A model generated the notes under the pieces. It was given only the letters and a program-made list of their open reading frames with translations, was not told the origin of the DNA and searched no databases. A program made the translations under genes and the position numbers. 64,000 bases of DNA from Torymus aiolomorphi (lineage: Eukaryota; Arthropoda; Insecta; Hymenoptera; Torymidae), in NCBI GenBank assembly GCA_036365515.1, contig CM070874.1, forward strand, positions 49,978,583-50,042,582, given 5' to 3'. Below, piece by piece: positions 40,141-52,414 of the stretch (its first letter is position 1; each line of letters starts with the position of its first letter).

Positions 40141-41203
40141 AGAACTCAATTAAATTGCAACTGATACTTATACAAATATAGACAATAAACAAGACAGAAA
40201 AACAAAATTTACAGTACGTCTTTCGTAAATATTAACCAAAATTCATATTTTTCCAAGACTGACCAATTGTTTCTTTTTTTCTTCTAAATTTACCATCTTT
40301 GAAAAACTCAAGAATGAGCTTGTGCTAGTGTTAGAAAAACTTGTATTTTTAGTCTATTAAATGTTCGAATAATGTGGGAAAAGGGTTTCATCGTGGGTAA
40401 AAAACTGTTTCCAGTTTTTGTTCATTTCCAGTGGAACAAGCTATTTCTTGACTCAAACAGTTTTTCATTTCAGGGAAGTAAATACCAATTAATTTATAAA
40501 AGTCTTCACACACACACACACCTGCGTGTGTACGCGCACGAGAAATGAATGTAAGTATGTAAGACGCAGTTTCCGAAGGTTTAAGGAAAATCCGATTTAG
40601 AAGAAAAAATTAATCTTTATTCGACTAGCATAGACCATGCAGTCATAGAAAAATATACACGAAAAATATGTCAATGTCGGCAGGTCACTCATGTATAGCT
40701 CTAGCGTATTTTCAATTCGGAACAATGAAAAAGGCTGGAGCGTCGCATAGAACTATGGTTGGCTAACAGCGCTGGCATCTTTCTATCTTTTTCAGCTAAA
40801 ACTTTTCCAATCTTAAAAAGTTATTTTATGGGCCTGGACCTGCGAAATTGACGGTTACTTCTCTCTGTAAGAGGGACACCAGTTGAGAAATCGAGCTCGT
40901 TGAGGATAGATAGTAGGCGAACTTATAACTCTATAGGCTAGTCCCCTTATGCCGTGACTTGAAAGTATTGTGCTCCTTTAAGGTACTTTACCCGGTCGAA
41001 CAGCAGTTTTAGTTTTTGTATTTTTTAAATAATGTTTTATTAAGTTGATAATCCAAGAGTAAGTACATGTAACAAATATATACTAGAAGGAACATAAGAC
41101 AATTTTTTTCAGACAAATTCAGGCAATAGTCACTATGCTATTGTTACAATTAAAGACAAAAACTTCAATAAGTTTCTCTAATTTTTTTATTTTTTATCCG
41201 ATC
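40141..41203. other. Intron-like spacer
   Basis: No gene is recognised. A TTAAGGTACTTTACC word at 40980 resembles TTAA-type MITE ends but lacks a partner. Confidence 0.35.
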
Positions 41204-41400
41204 TTCGTTAAGAAATTTCAGGGGGAGTATCGGTGGGGAAATTTATGATACGAGTTATCAGTACGGCGCAACATCAATTTGTTCATCTTAAACACTCTAA
41301 AACTTGACTTGCTTTTCTTAAACAAATTGATACTGCGTCGTACTGGTAACTCGTATCATAAATTTTCCCACCAATACTCCCCCTGAAATTTTTTAACGAA
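41204..41400. mobile_element. 197-bp palindromic MITE
   Basis: TTCGTTAA-GAAATTTCAGGGGGAGTAT at the left pairs with its complement at the right, and ATGATACGAGTTA/TAACTCGTATCAT continues the arms. The loop is about 50 bp. Confidence 0.8.
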
Positions 41401-42099
41401 CAAAATAAGCTTTATTTCTTTCGACGTATTCCTTTCTATAACAATGTAAATTTTAATAATGGCCTTATATACATATCAACTAGTTCATTGAAAAATATTT
41501 TCGAGAAAAATGCTTTTTTATTGTCGAACGATAACTTGAGTTGCATTCATATACAGGCATGAAAAAAATGTTTCTCAAAATCTATGGATTTTAGTGCTGT
41601 AAAACGTCTCAAATAGTAGTTTTCATGTATGCACTTTCCGCCCTCTTCACGACATTTTAATAGATTTTTCTCTTTACGCCTAGGGTAAAAGCACCAGTTG
41701 TAGGTTATCTAATTTAGTTGTCGGACACTTTTTCTTTCACGATTCTCAATTGAAATAAATGAATAACCTCTACTTTACTTTACGATTTTTAACAAATTTT
41801 ATTTTTGTGTAACTGTTACAACGAAAATGTCCGACCACTAGGGTATGACCAACCACTAGTACCACCACCCTACTATGACGAAAACATGTTTTTGAACATT
41901 ATTTTTTACTTAAAAATTGTTGTCACCGTTCCAAAGCTTCATATATAAAGAATCAAAAGAAAAATGTACTTTTTATGCAAATTTGTTTTATAAGCAAAGA
42001 AGATCAAGTTTATACTTCTTTTAAGAACTGAATGATTGGAACTTCTCAAATTTTGATCTATGGCAAACAAAATTTTCAATTCTAAAGAATTTATTGTTC
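41401..42099. other. AT-rich spacer
   Basis: No gene or repeat is recognised. Confidence 0.4.
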
Positions 42100-42233
42100 A
42101 ACTGATGAGAATTTTTCCATCGGTCTTACAGTCTTATAAATTAAATTAAAATAATTAATATTTATGGCAGTCAGATTGCCCTTGTTTATAATCACCCCCG
42201 CAGAATCTGAAATAAAAACTTAATTAAAACCTG
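42100..42233 (-). mobile_element. Penelope-like tail, inverted copy
   Basis: The reverse complement of 42982-43115 and similar to 48452-48590. Shared words are GATTCTGCGGGGGTGATTAT and AATCTGACTGCCATAAATAT. It forms a 134-bp inverted pair with the tail at 43.0 kb. Confidence 0.85.
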
Positions 42234-42854
42234 AAAAAAAACCGCTGCCAATTCATTGGCCCGTTGCTTCCTCAAACTTAATTTTGTGATTCCTTTAATT
42301 AATTTTTAATAATAAAATTTATAATTTTTGCAACAAATTATGCCATAATTATAATTAAATTTATTTTGAAGATTAAAAAGTATTAATTTTCAAATTTATT
42401 CATTCATTTATTTATTTATATCAACCGGCAAGAATGTTCCAGGTTTAACATAATATATACATATATACATATAATATATATTATAACATCACTAGTATTC
42501 TCGAAGCGCGCGGTGAGCGCTGTGATTTTATCGAAACTACACCACTTTTGTTTTTGTGACCTAGCAACCCGTTGCACCCACAAACCAAATCACTAATAAA
42601 TTGATATCATAACTAATCCATCATTTTTTGAAGATAGGAGATAGGCCATCACACAAAAAAAAAAAGAATGAGACCTGTCCGGTTAAAATCGATCGAGTAG
42701 AAGCTGAGATCCAGGCGTATACACACACACACACACACACATACATCCATACAGACATTTTTCAAAAATCATGTATTTTGGTTCCTAACACCTCGAATAT
42801 CAATTATAACATGTTTTTACAACAACTCAAAAAATTACTATTACAAAGCTTCCT
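42234..42854. other. AT-rich spacer with short CA repeat
   Basis: CA microsatellite at 42719-42742. No gene is recognised. Confidence 0.45.
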
Positions 42855-43155
42855 CTAGGAGGAAGCAAAAAACTTTATTAGCAAAGGACTATCTGACTGC
42901 CCCCCACCACTAAATTGCCCAATTGCCCAACATTTCGAGCCCGCTCCGGTTCCTCCTCAGGGACTCATTGGAGTTTTTTTCCAGGTTTTAATTAAGTTTT
43001 TATTTCAGATTCTGCGGGGGTGATTATAAACAAGGGAAATCTGACTGCCATAAATATTAATTATTTTAAATTATTTTATAAGACTGTAAGACCGATGGAA
43101 AAATTCTCATCAGTTGATAGTAAGTCGCAGTCGACATAAGTAATATTTTTAATGA
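42855..43155. mobile_element. Penelope-like tail cluster
   Basis: 42855-42966 is the reverse complement of the hammerhead-bearing segment (48362-48450), while 42982-43155 is in the same orientation as the tail at 48452-48626. Together with 42100-42233 this makes a head-to-head arrangement of one element's 3' segments, typical of the complex ends produced by Penelope-like insertion. Confidence 0.8.
42925..42965 (-). ncRNA. Hammerhead-like motif, degraded
   Basis: Minus strand: AGTCC, CTGAGGA, a stem II with one mismatch, GAAA, then TGTT and GGGC. Core boxes are intact, but stem II is weakened and the site is GUU. It is a homologue of 48362-48401. Confidence 0.5.
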
Positions 43156-43180
43156 ATTTATTGTTCGCTTGAAAATTGTT

Positions 43181-43312
43181 GAGGTAGAATAAAAAACACC
43201 TTCACTTGACCGCAGCTTGATAAGGAGCACACATTTAATGTGCTCGAAACGTCGGCTGTTTAAATAAATCTGGTTCGCTGCGGTCAAGTGAAGGTGTTTT
43301 TTATTCTACCTC
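43181..43312. repeat. Perfect 36-bp inverted repeat enclosing a hammerhead-like hairpin
   Basis: Left arm 43181-43216 begins GAGGTAGAATAAAAAACACC. Right arm 43277-43312 is its exact complement. The 60-bp spacer holds the stem GAGCACA/TGTGCTC followed by GAAACGTC. Confidence 0.9.
43213..43258 (+). ncRNA. Hammerhead-like motif with U3/A8 core
   Basis: Order of parts: CAGC, TTGATAAG, stem GAGCACA/TGTGCTC, GAAAC, GTC, G, GCTG. This has the layout of the motif at 48362, but the CUGANGA box is UUGAUAA, that is C3 to U and G8 to A together, which would keep the 3-8 base pair. Activity is uncertain. Confidence 0.4.
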
Positions 43313-43717
43313 AAAAAAAATTTTATTTAATTATATGCAAATACATTTTTAAAAAACGTAAATAAATTAGAAAAAAATATATATATTCTCAATTACATGT
43401 ACGCTACAGGGATGAAGAATAAAGAAACTTTTTTATTTCCAACATGAAGTAGTATATTTGAATGAATAGCGTACTGTCACGGGTGGATGCCCTCTGGTCC
43501 AATACTCTCTGAGCATCGATACATGCAGATGTGTTGCAGTGAATAACTTATGGAGCAATATGTGCGAAATACTGATACGTAAATGTTCCGCGATACATCA
43601 GTGATGATTCCGCAATTGATAGTCCGAACGTATGAATCGCTGACAATCGGATTCAGAGTCTGAAAAAATTATTGCCACTCAGGATCAAACAGGAAGAGTG
43701 GGAAACATCAATCAAGG

Positions 43718-43781
<64 letters not shown>

Positions 43782-45258
43782 TCCCAACAGTCTGGAGACG
43801 AAATCACACACGGAGTTTTGAGAGTACCAGAGATCGAAAGAGTACGAAAGTGTACGATCGGAGAATAAGAACAGAAAAGTTACACACAGTGTATGTGTGT
43901 TAATTTCTGATTTCAGAGTAAAAAACAAAATAATCTCACTGCTAGAAACTATGACGCTTATGCTTTTTTCTTCACCTTCACTGAGTCGAGGTAGTTCAAC
44001 GAAGTTATTTGACCTTCCAAATTTTATAGAAAAAGACTTATATAATATAGCTATTATCTCCTTAAATTATCCTATATTAAATAGTACTTTTTCAACTATA
44101 TAATGTAGGTAGATTTTCGTGTTTTCAGCCCAAAAGTGATCCACACGGCAATACTGATGTGAGGTTGAAAAAAAAATTTCCTTCAAAAAGACGTACAATT
44201 AATCACATTTTTACGTTATTTTGAGGATGGGGTGAGGGGAGCGCTGAGGGGGTGACGGGGGCTGAGTCGTAAGTTTTTTTATTCAACTGCATGATAAAGG
44301 TGATATGTATATTTGTATTCATTATTCCATTGATGCCTCAATAATATGAATTAATAATCAATAATGTTATTATAGAAAAACATTCTAATATCACTATTTT
44401 AGATGCTCTTTCATGTTCTTTTTTCACATTTCAGCTTCCTTTTTGCAGGGTTAAATCAGGCTACGTGCGAAGTGTGGGAAAGAAGTTTCCGCACAAATAA
44501 TGGCATAACACTTTCAAATCGATAGGCGATACACCGTCTATCTAGTGACTTGCAGTTGCCGATCACATCCCGCGGGAAATTCAGTTCAGTAGACACGTGA
44601 ATTTTCTTATGGTGTAGCAAAGTCGTACGTGAATGGAATAAAAATTAAAGATGCTGCAAAATTTTGATCGCTAAATGCATCATGGTTATAGTCACAATTC
44701 ATGGATGGGATAATTTACCGATGTTTAACTTTTTTTCATATGTAATAACTTTAGTGTTAGTAATTAATAAATTACTGGTAAGCGTCTATAAATTTTTTGA
44801 TTCTTTAGTGTACACATGAACAATAATCCATACAAGTTAAATAATTTTTTCTAAACTAGAAATGGTAATAATATATATCTTTATATCATATACAATTTAC
44901 GAGATATAAATGCACCCACCAATAAGGACTTTGTAATACAATTTTTGACATCAAATTTTATAAACTTTTGTAAAACAAACATAAAACTAGAGAAAACAAG
45001 GTTCAATTTGCTTTTTCCACAATTAGAAACTGTTATGCTTTTTAAAGTTAAGCTAGTTGAAAGTTGGACGTCAAATAGCGAAAACCCATACATCTGAGTT
45101 ACCACGGTATTTTATGTATTTTAAGTTCGAATTTCAACTAAGTAAATGGATTTTTTTAAAAAAGCGTCTTAAAAAATTTGTGATTATTATGTACAAAGAC
45201 TGTCTAATGGTTTGACGATTATCTCGTACGTTATAATATACATATATTATATAAAATA
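43313..45258. other. Intron-like spacer
   Basis: Contains a TA/CA microsatellite at 43718-43775. No exon is recognised. Confidence 0.4.
43718..43775. repeat. (TA)n(CA)n microsatellite
   Basis: A short TA run merges into about 46 bp of CA repeat. Confidence 0.95.
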
Positions 45259-45996
45259 TTAAAGTGGTTCTTTCATGAATCCCTAGTCAAAGCAGTGCTA
45301 CATGAAGAGGGTATCTAAAATTAAAAAAACCATAGTTGAAATGTGATTTATTTATTTAAAATGATAGAAATAGTCAATATATTGTAAATAAAGTGTATTT
45401 TACATGACTAAGATAGCTTTTTTAACAAAATGTCGATATTTTAGAAATAGCACAAACAATTATTGATAAAACATCATAATCTTTTTTGTTTCTTAACCGA
45501 TTTTAATTTTCAAGGTCTCATTTTGTTCCTTAAGTAATTTCATGGGAACTTGCCGAAGGAAAAATTTAAAATTATTCAAAACTAAGAAAGTTATAGACAA
45601 TTGTTTATAGATTTATGCACGGGGTTAAAAACAATATTTCTTTTTAATTGGCTATAACTTTCTTGGTTTTAAACAATTTAAAATTTTTCCTTCGACTAGT
45701 CAAAATGAAATTACTTAAGGAACAAAATGAGGTTTTGAAAATTAAAATCGGTTAAGGAACAAAAAAGATTAAGATGTTTTTATCAATAATTATTTGTGCT
45801 GTTTCTAAAATATCAACATTTTGTTAAAAAAGTTATCTTATTGTTAGTCATGTTAAATATACTTTACTTATAATACATTAACTATCTCTAACATTTTAAA
45901 TAAATAAATCACATTTCAACTATGGTTTTTTAAATTTTAGGTACCCTCTTCATTTAGCACTGCTTTGACTAGGGATTCATGAAATAACCACCTTAA
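45259..45996. mobile_element. TTAA-flanked palindromic MITE
   Basis: TTAA at both edges. The ends AGTGGTTCTTTCATGAATCC and GGATTCATGAAATAACCACC are inverted, and the arms pair almost to the centre (AAAATGTCGATATTTTAGAAA with its complement). No ORF. Half of a related element makes up most of each arm at 23.9-24.8 kb. Confidence 0.85.
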
Positions 45997-46700
45997 GTAG
46001 TAGAAAAATCAAGTCCGGAAGTTGTGCATTAAAAATAATTTGTTGAGATTCACTTACGGAAATTTCTGAAATTTTTGTGGATTTGCTCATATGTTTTTAT
46101 AAAAAAGTTCTTTTGCTTGCTATTTTATTTTATATCCTTGAATAATTTTATTTTATATATAGGTCAGACATGCCGTTTGTGCTTCAGTTCTGAATGCTAG
46201 TAATTTGGAGTATGTTTCCATGAAAAGTTGTTGGCTGCAAACGGAATGATCAAACGCAACTTGCATGACAAGAGAACAAATGCTCCCATAAAGTAGACTA
46301 ATATATACTCGAGCTGGATAGTACACAATTAACTGGTAGAGCTTTTGAAATACACTCCTAGACGAGTGCATGCAGTCGTTAAAATTGCATAGTTTACTCA
46401 GTAACTCATACAGCGTTTCCAACTCTCGGAGAGAAACCTTACACTGATTATTTGTCGATTTGTCTATTATCCGTCAAATTCAATAGTGTGAATGGCTCTT
46501 GAGTCGAGAGTGCTGCAACTGAAACAATTCAATTGTACTGTTGTATTCTCATTGACCAATTAATCATTCGAACAGGCGATGGCTGATGAGTTTCATACTC
46601 GCTTCTGTTATACATATATTATATTGAGGACACAGAAGCTAAAAACGTAAAAATTAGTTTGATATAGTTTTTTGAATGTATATAAATAAAATACAGAAAA
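45997..46700. other. AT-rich spacer
   Basis: The minus-strand frame around 46153-46422 is open for 89 codons but resembles no known protein and is taken as chance. Confidence 0.35.
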
Positions 46701-46980
46701 ACAATGGCCGGATGTTGTGAAGCATTGAAAGATTGATTTGATTGGTCTGCATGAAGTAGGCGCGAGTATCCTCTAGATTTGAATTATGCAACTCAAGTAT
46801 TTAGAACTACTAAATAATTAAAATAGAATAAAAACATTTGATTTTTTGCTTAAAAAATATATCTATTTATATTATCATGCATTTAAACTAATTAAAACTA
46901 AATAGTAGTGAAAAATAGCGTTCAAAACCGCAAAAGCAAAATAGTACGCGCGAAGCCACTTGAATTTGGATAGTAATATA
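46700..46980. repeat. Dispersed repeat, shared with the hAT-type element
   Basis: Words AATGGCCGGA, AAATAATTAAAATAGAATAA followed by AACATTTGATT, and TAGTACGCGCGAAGC match 36065-36345 in the same order. This is a moderately diverged second copy. Confidence 0.7.
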
Positions 46981-47148
46981 CAAAGAAGCTGTGCGCACTA
47001 CTACATTATCAAGATGCAATGGCATTAAAGTTAATAATGATTTTTATTCCGTAATAAATCAATATAATAAACCTCTTGTAAATAACTAAATTACCAAAAT
47101 AAATACTGAATTTGAATGAATAATTAACGTAAATGTAACTGTTTTGGT

Positions 47149-48255
47149 GTGAGAAGTGATAATTTTAAAGTCTTTATTTTTTCTTTTGATAATAGTCTAT
47201 ATGAACAAAGATATGGTTGTCCAATGGGATCACCTTTGTCACCTGTTATAGCCAATTTAGTAATGGAAAAATTGGAAAGTATTGCTTTGTCTAAGTTGGT
47301 TTTTCAGCCAATTATTTTTAAAAGATATGTTGATGACATTTTTGCAGTTGTACCAGAATGTTTTGTGGATGAAATGGTGGATGTGTTTAATTCTATCCAT
47401 GATAGAATTAAATTCACAAAAGAAGTTGAGAAAGATTATCAATTGAGTTTTTTAGATATTAGAGTCATTAGAGGTAATAATAATAGAGTGAAATTAGATT
47501 GGTATAGAAAACCTACATGGTCAGGTAGATTTTTAAATTTTGATTCTCACCACCAATTCGGAAACAAGACAGGTGCGATCAAAGGTGTCATTGACAGAGC
47601 GATTAAATTGTCAAATAAAGATTTTAGGAAAAAGAATTTAAATTTAGTTAGAGAAACATTTATTAAAAATAGTTATCCCGTAAAATTTATTGATAAAATG
47701 ATTGATGAGAGAGTGTGGGAAATTTATAATGGTGGATTGAAGCAGCGGGTAGATAATCAAACAAGGAATAGAAATGGAAAGAATGCATATTTTAGTTTAC
47801 CATATGTTAGAGGTTTGTCGGAAAGGATTAGAAGGGTTTTGAGTAAACATAATATTCAAGTTTTCTTTAGAAATGATAATAATTTAGAAAGGTTATTTAG
47901 TAATTGTAAAGACAAGGATGATAAATGTTTGAAATCGGGAGTTGTTTATAAAATTAATTGTAGGGATTGTAATGGTTGTTATATTGGTCAAACGGGTAGA
48001 TATTTGAAAAAGAGAATATATGAACATCAATATAGTTTACGCAGCTCAAGTTGTACATCGGGTTTGAAAGAACATTGTTTAAATAGTTTGCATTCTTTCG
48101 ATTTTGGGAGTGTGGATATTTTGGAACAGGGGATTAAGAATAAATATAAGAGGGAAAGCCTTGAAAGTATTCACATTCTAAGAAATCGGAATAATGTAAA
48201 TTTAATGATAGAGTCAAGTAAATTAGATAACATTTATCATTCTTTATTAATTTAA
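47149..48255 (+). CDS. Penelope-like element RT + GIY-YIG endonuclease, 5'-truncated
   Basis: The 368-codon uninterrupted frame encodes the C-terminal part of a Penelope-like retroelement protein. RT motifs run in order: YGCPMGSPLSPVIANLVMEK (residues about 23-43), the catalytic YVDDIF (about 60-66), and QLSFLDIRV and WYRKPTWSGRF further on. After a connector rich in basic residues comes the GIY-YIG nuclease: VVYKINCRDCNGCYIGQTGR, then KKRIYEH and a CTSGLKEHC segment (about residues 265-330). The RT N-terminal motifs 1-3 are missing, so this is a truncated insertion, as most Penelope-like copies are. The apparent Met at 47149 is simply the first in frame. Lack of stops over 1.1 kb suggests a recent insertion. 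Its tail follows directly. Confidence 0.93.
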   Translation: MRSDNFKVFIFSFDNSLYEQRYGCPMGSPLSPVIANLVMEKLESIALSKLVFQPIIFKRYVDDIFAVVPECFVDEMVDVFNSIHDRIKFTKEVEKDYQLSFLDIRVIRGNNNRVKLDWYRKPTWSGRFLNFDSHHQFGNKTGAIKGVIDRAIKLSNKDFRKKNLNLVRETFIKNSYPVKFIDKMIDERVWEIYNGGLKQRVDNQTRNRNGKNAYFSLPYVRGLSERIRRVLSKHNIQVFFRNDNNLERLFSNCKDKDDKCLKSGVVYKINCRDCNGCYIGQTGRYLKKRIYEHQYSLRSSSCTSGLKEHCLNSLHSFDFGSVDILEQGIKNKYKRESLESIHILRNRNNVNLMIESSKLDNIYHSLLI

Positions 48256-48626
48256 GTAAGAATGACAAGATGGAGAGGGAATGTGGAGGGTGGTGGGGTA
48301 AGAGAAAAGAAGGGGTATGGGTGCATGGTATATAAGGAGGTGTATCGTGGGTTTTATTTCAGTCCCTGAGGAGGAGCCGGAGCTGGCTCGAAACGTCGGA
48401 CAATGTGGTGGTGGTGGGCAGTCAGATCGTCCTTTGCTAACAAAGTTTTTTCCAGATTTTAATTAAGTTTTTATTTCAGATTCTGCGGGGGTGATTATAA
48501 ACAAGGGCAATCTGACTGCCATAAATATTAATTATTTTAATTTAATTTGTAAGACTGTAAGACCGATGGAAAAATTCTTATCAGTTGATATTAAATTGCA
48601 GTCGACATAAGTAATATTTTTAATGA
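48256..48626 (+). mobile_element. Penelope-like element 3' tail
   Basis: The region after the stop contains the hammerhead motif, GGGCAGTCAGATCGTCCTTTG, and the segment repeated at 42.1 and 43.0 kb, ending near GTCGACATAAGTAATATTTT. In Penelope-like elements such repeated end segments form the pseudo-LTRs. Confidence 0.8.
48362..48401 (+). ncRNA. Hammerhead ribozyme motif (type I, minimal)
   Basis: Stem I GTCC (48362-48365) pairs with GGAC (48398-48401). The core box CTGAGGA is at 48366-48372 (consensus CUGANGA). After one extra G, stem II GAGCC/GGCTC closes on a short loop. Then come GAAAC and the cleavage triplet GTC (48395-48397). Stem III is only AC/GU, as described for hammerheads of Penelope-like elements, which may act as dimers. 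Confidence 0.7.
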
Positions 48627-49622
48627 TTTTAAAGTCTATGTAAATATTATAAAAAGTTGCAATTTTATAAAAGTAATACAGTTTTTAAAACAAGAATAAC
48701 AAATAATTTAATATTTACATTTAACATCAGTCGATGAGTCAAATTTAATTTTACAAAAATTGTTTGTCTAAAAATTTTTAGTAAATTTACCATAACATAA
48801 TTCGATAACCATATGATGATTTTTGTTGCGTTATAATTAAATTTATGTATTAAACGTTCTTCTAATGCATTTCAAAATTCTGTGATGAAAATTAATAGAT
48901 AGAAAGCAGTGGATAAGAAGCTGTCAATAGAGAACAGTGCTTAGGCAGCATTGAATAGGAAGCATTGGATAGAGAACAATGGAATGCATGGGAATGCGAG
49001 GGCAGTAGGGGAGAGGTTTCAAACACGGGTGCGGTGTATATATTTTATTTTTTTATTAAAAATAAAAGCATATTTTTGTCAATACTACGAAATTAAATTC
49101 TATATAATTTTTAATACACATATAGTTATAGGTTTAACATAGCATAGACCACAACCAAACAATATCAAGATTTTTTTTTTTAATAATGTAATTGATTGTT
49201 TACCACGACTAAAAAGACGAAGTTCAAAACATGACTTTATTGCCAAAGTTTTGGATGCATTTTTGGCTCACCTTTTTAAGGCCAGAATTCGAATAAATGG
49301 TACGAATTACAATTGTGTCAATAGCTTAAAAACAAACATTTATAAAGTGTGCAAAATCTTAGCTTAAAAATGTCAATGATTGATATTAGTATATTACGAT
49401 ACTGAAGGCACTAGAGTCGTACGATATTTTATTGCCCGTTTACCTAAATCCGCTGTCACTGGAGGACTGGTTCATATAACTCTTAAAATAACTCAGTTAA
49501 ATTCTTGGAATTAAAAGGTACCTAGAAAGCAAGATTAATGTTTTCTTTTAAGTAATTTAACATGGAGTTTTATGGGGATTCGCACAAATTTACATATTTT
49601 GTTTCACAGAAAGAGTAGTTTG
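48627..49622. other. AT-rich spacer
   Basis: No gene is recognised. 48900-49000 contains loose repeats of GGATA-AGAA words. Confidence 0.4.
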
Positions 49623-49841
49623 TGCCATGGGCTCAGCTCGACTGTCATCCGAGCCCTGACGCATCCGCTTCATGATAAGAACTAGACGCTCGCGATGCTC
49701 TCGAGCAAGTATCGCGGCGTTAGCTCAGTGGTAGAGCGCGGGCCTACAAACTTCGGGTCCGTCGGTTCGCGTCGCGCTCGTCGCATATTTTTTATGCAAC
49801 TAACTCATTTTAATTCATTCTGCTTCCTTCTATACGTAACA
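49623..49841 (+). mobile_element. Solo LTR (TRIM-type) carrying a tRNA-like sequence
   Basis: Runs from TGCCATGGGCTCAGC to TATACGTAACA, with TTTG duplicated on both sides (49619-49622 and 49842-49845). Homologous over its length to 32878-33084 in the opposite orientation. Confidence 0.82.
49714..49784 (+). tRNA. tRNA-like sequence in solo LTR
   Basis: A box TAGCTCAGTGG is exact. B box (GGTTCGCGTCG) is more degraded than in the copy at 32.9 kb. Acceptor stem GCGGCGT/TCGTCGC pairs at six of seven positions. Anticodon loop is again CTACAAA. Confidence 0.55.
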
Positions 49842-49845
49842 TTTG

Positions 49846-50600
49846 TAATGAAAAAATTTTCAGTTAAAGATAAGCATGTGACGAACGATTATTGCTCTTA
49901 CAAAGTATCATCAGGTACCATTATAAATAAAAAAAAATTTAGTGAAGTCAAAAACTGTACATTTAACCTCAAAAAATGAGTCAAATCAGCTTCCTTACGA
50001 AACTTGTTATTGATAATTTAGACGAATAGAATTGTTTTGTTTGAATGTATAATTATTATTTAGTTTACTGCTATTTGTAAGGCTCTCTTCAACAATATTT
50101 ACTTTGTAAATTGACAAATAGATAAACAACCCTCATTTTAACTAGTTGGGTATCGAGAGAACTCCCTTAAGGTTGTATGACCGGTAACATCCTATTCATA
50201 AGTTAGTTTATCGTTAAAACTGCGATAAATAATTATGTACCGTTCACTTACGCGCATTTTGTAAGTGTATTCCCCTCTGTGCAAAACATTTTCCTCAACT
50301 ATGTTGATCTGTCACTCAGCCTTTGGTTTGCGCGAGAGTCGGACTCGTTCATGACATCAGCGCCGGGGCTCATTCGCCAGCCAGATGTTCTGTGAGCGGT
50401 CAGCACCACTTCCACCGTAAGTTTTGCACTTAATTTTCAATTGCATATATCTTTTGATCTATTTTATTCAATTACGATGAGATAATTTTATATTATTTTT
50501 TTATTTGAGGTTGACATTTAACTTTATTTCTACACACTTTGACGTGCCCCAAACGCGTTTTAATTGTACACACTTTTTTTTGTGCACGACAAAAAAAAAT
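49846..50600. other. Intron-like spacer
   Basis: No exon is recognised. A GC-richer patch lies at 50300-50420. Confidence 0.35.
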
Positions 50601-50937
50601 AACCTAAATAGCCGGGGGACGCGAGATCGACGCATATACGGAAGCTACGTAGACGTGCGGCAATAAGCGAGACGATTATTTGAAAAATTCCTCAACCTAA
50701 ATAGCCGGGGGATGCAAGGTCCACGAAAATAAGAGAATTACGTACACGTGCCATCATAAGCGAAACGATTATTTAAAAAATTTTTAAACCTAAGTAGCTG
50801 GGGGACGCGATATCGACGCATATAAGGGAGTTACATAGACATGAGGCAATAAGCCAGACGATTATTTGAAAAATTCTTAAACTTAAATAGCCGGGGGACG
50901 CAAGGTCCACGTAAATACGGGAATTATGTAGACGTGT
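50601..50937. repeat. Minisatellite, 93-bp unit
   Basis: Units start at 50601, 50694, 50787 and 50880, each with AAC(C/T)TAA-TAGCYGGGGGA, GACGATTATTTGAAAAATTC and related words. The fourth is cut at 50937 by a foldback insertion. A further unit lies at 51436-51520. Confidence 0.9.
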
Positions 50938-51263
50938 GACCGAGCAATTCACACAGTTTCAAGCTGATTAAAAATAAAATACGTCGAATCACAAAAAATC
51001 AAGAGAACACTCTTCTGTATTTTTTAACGTTCTATCATCCAGTCAAAGTTTGGAGTCGAAATATCAAGTCATTTTTGCAAAAACTTTGAACAAAGCGAAA
51101 TTTAATTTCGTTCAAAGTTTTTGAAAAAACGGCTTGATATTTCGACTCCAAACTTTGACTGGATGATAGAACGTTAAAAAACACAGAAGAGTGTTCTCTT
51201 GATTTTTTGTGATTCGACGTATTTTATTTTTAATCAACTTGAAACTGTGTGAATTGCTCGGTC
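50938..51263. mobile_element. Young foldback element inside the minisatellite
   Basis: The arms (each about 155 bp) are inverted copies with only about five differences, from GACCGAGCAATTCACACAG to its complement. The loop is short (around 51100). A transcript would form a very long hairpin. Confidence 0.88.
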
Positions 51264-51435
51264 GATAATAGTACGAGTAAGGCATCCCCTTAATCAGCGC
51301 CCTACGCGCGCCACTGCTTCGTCTCTTGTTTCTCTCCTTTCGAGATTCGAGACGGATTCGATTATTCGAGATTTCGAGATCGTTCGAGGGCAAAATAGAT
51401 TATCTCGAATGCTCAATTTATATAAGGGATTCCGA
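51264..51435. other. CTCGA-word repeat segment
   Basis: Words such as TTCGAGATTCGAGA and GATTATTCGAGATTTCGAG recall 23455-23700. No gene. Confidence 0.45.
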
Positions 51436-51520
51436 AACTCCAATAGCCGGAGGACGCAAGATCGACGTACATAAGGGGGTTACGTAGACGTGCGGCCATA
51501 AGCGAGACGATTACATGAAC
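51436..51520. repeat. Fifth unit of the 93-bp minisatellite
   Basis: Begins AACTCCAATAGCCGGAGGA and ends CGAGACGATTACATGAAC. It is separated from the main array by the foldback and the CTCGA-rich segment. Confidence 0.8.
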
Positions 51521-51600
51521 AAAGTACATGTACTTCGTGATATCGAAAAGAAGAAAAAATGTCCAAAAGGTGTCCCTTAAAAAAAAACTTTTGACCGCTT

Positions 51601-51624
51601 TACACACACACACAGACACACACA

Positions 51625-51657
<33 letters not shown>

Positions 51658-51687
51658 ACACATATACACACACGCACACACACACAG
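51601..51687. repeat. (AC)n/(GC)n microsatellite
   Basis: AC repeat with an internal CGCGCG run at 51641-51655. Confidence 0.95.
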
Positions 51688-51875
51688 CAAAAGAAATCAG
51701 AAACAGATTATCCAAACTCTACAGTGACTCTCGACTAAAACATCTATGGAAAAGAAAAGCCCGTGAGTTGTAACATTTCTTAGCGCTCTGCCGAGATCCT
51801 TTCTGAGAACCTTTTTCCTCGCAGCAGACGATATTTTTGTTTTAACGTTTAATACTGTACATTATTGAATTAGTA

Positions 51876-52095
51876 TATTACGCACCATGGGAGGAAAAAA
51901 CTTGGACAGTCCACAGCTCGTGTAAATTGCCACCCGAGCCGAAAGCGAGGGTGCCAAACACGAGCTGGGGGCTGGCCAATTTTACTCCCGTGGTGCGTAT
52001 ACTATTTTTCCTCACATCGAGGCCGAAAATGCCATATTTCCGTTTCGGAGTCGGGCGGGAATGAGGTACTTTCGGCCCGGTGTGAGGAAAAACTT
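51876..52095. repeat. Two adjacent small palindromes
   Basis: First: TACGCACCATGGGAG (51881 on) pairs with CTCCCGTGGTGCGTA (to about 52000). Second: CCTCACATCGAGGCCGAAA (52010 on) pairs with TTTCGGCCCGGTGTGAGG (to about 52088). Both look like short MITEs. Confidence 0.65.
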
Positions 52096-52414
52096 TTTTT
52101 GTTATGTTGAAAGATTTAGCCATAGCGTTAATTACGTGCCGTCGTCCGGCATTCTGACGTCTATGAATATTAATTTATTGAAAATTAATCCAATGAATTG
52201 AGCAATAGTAAAAACTAATAAATAATTTATTGAAATAGTTATTTATTCAATTCAAATATACATATAATAACTCTTCCTCAAAAGATTATTATTCTTCAAA
52301 ATAATGCAATATTATTTCAGAAATTTGCTTATGTTTTTACAGTAATTGTATAATAATGGTATTCACTTGCAGTTATTAAATTAAGTAAGTGCAATTTCAC
52401 TTTACAGATAAAAT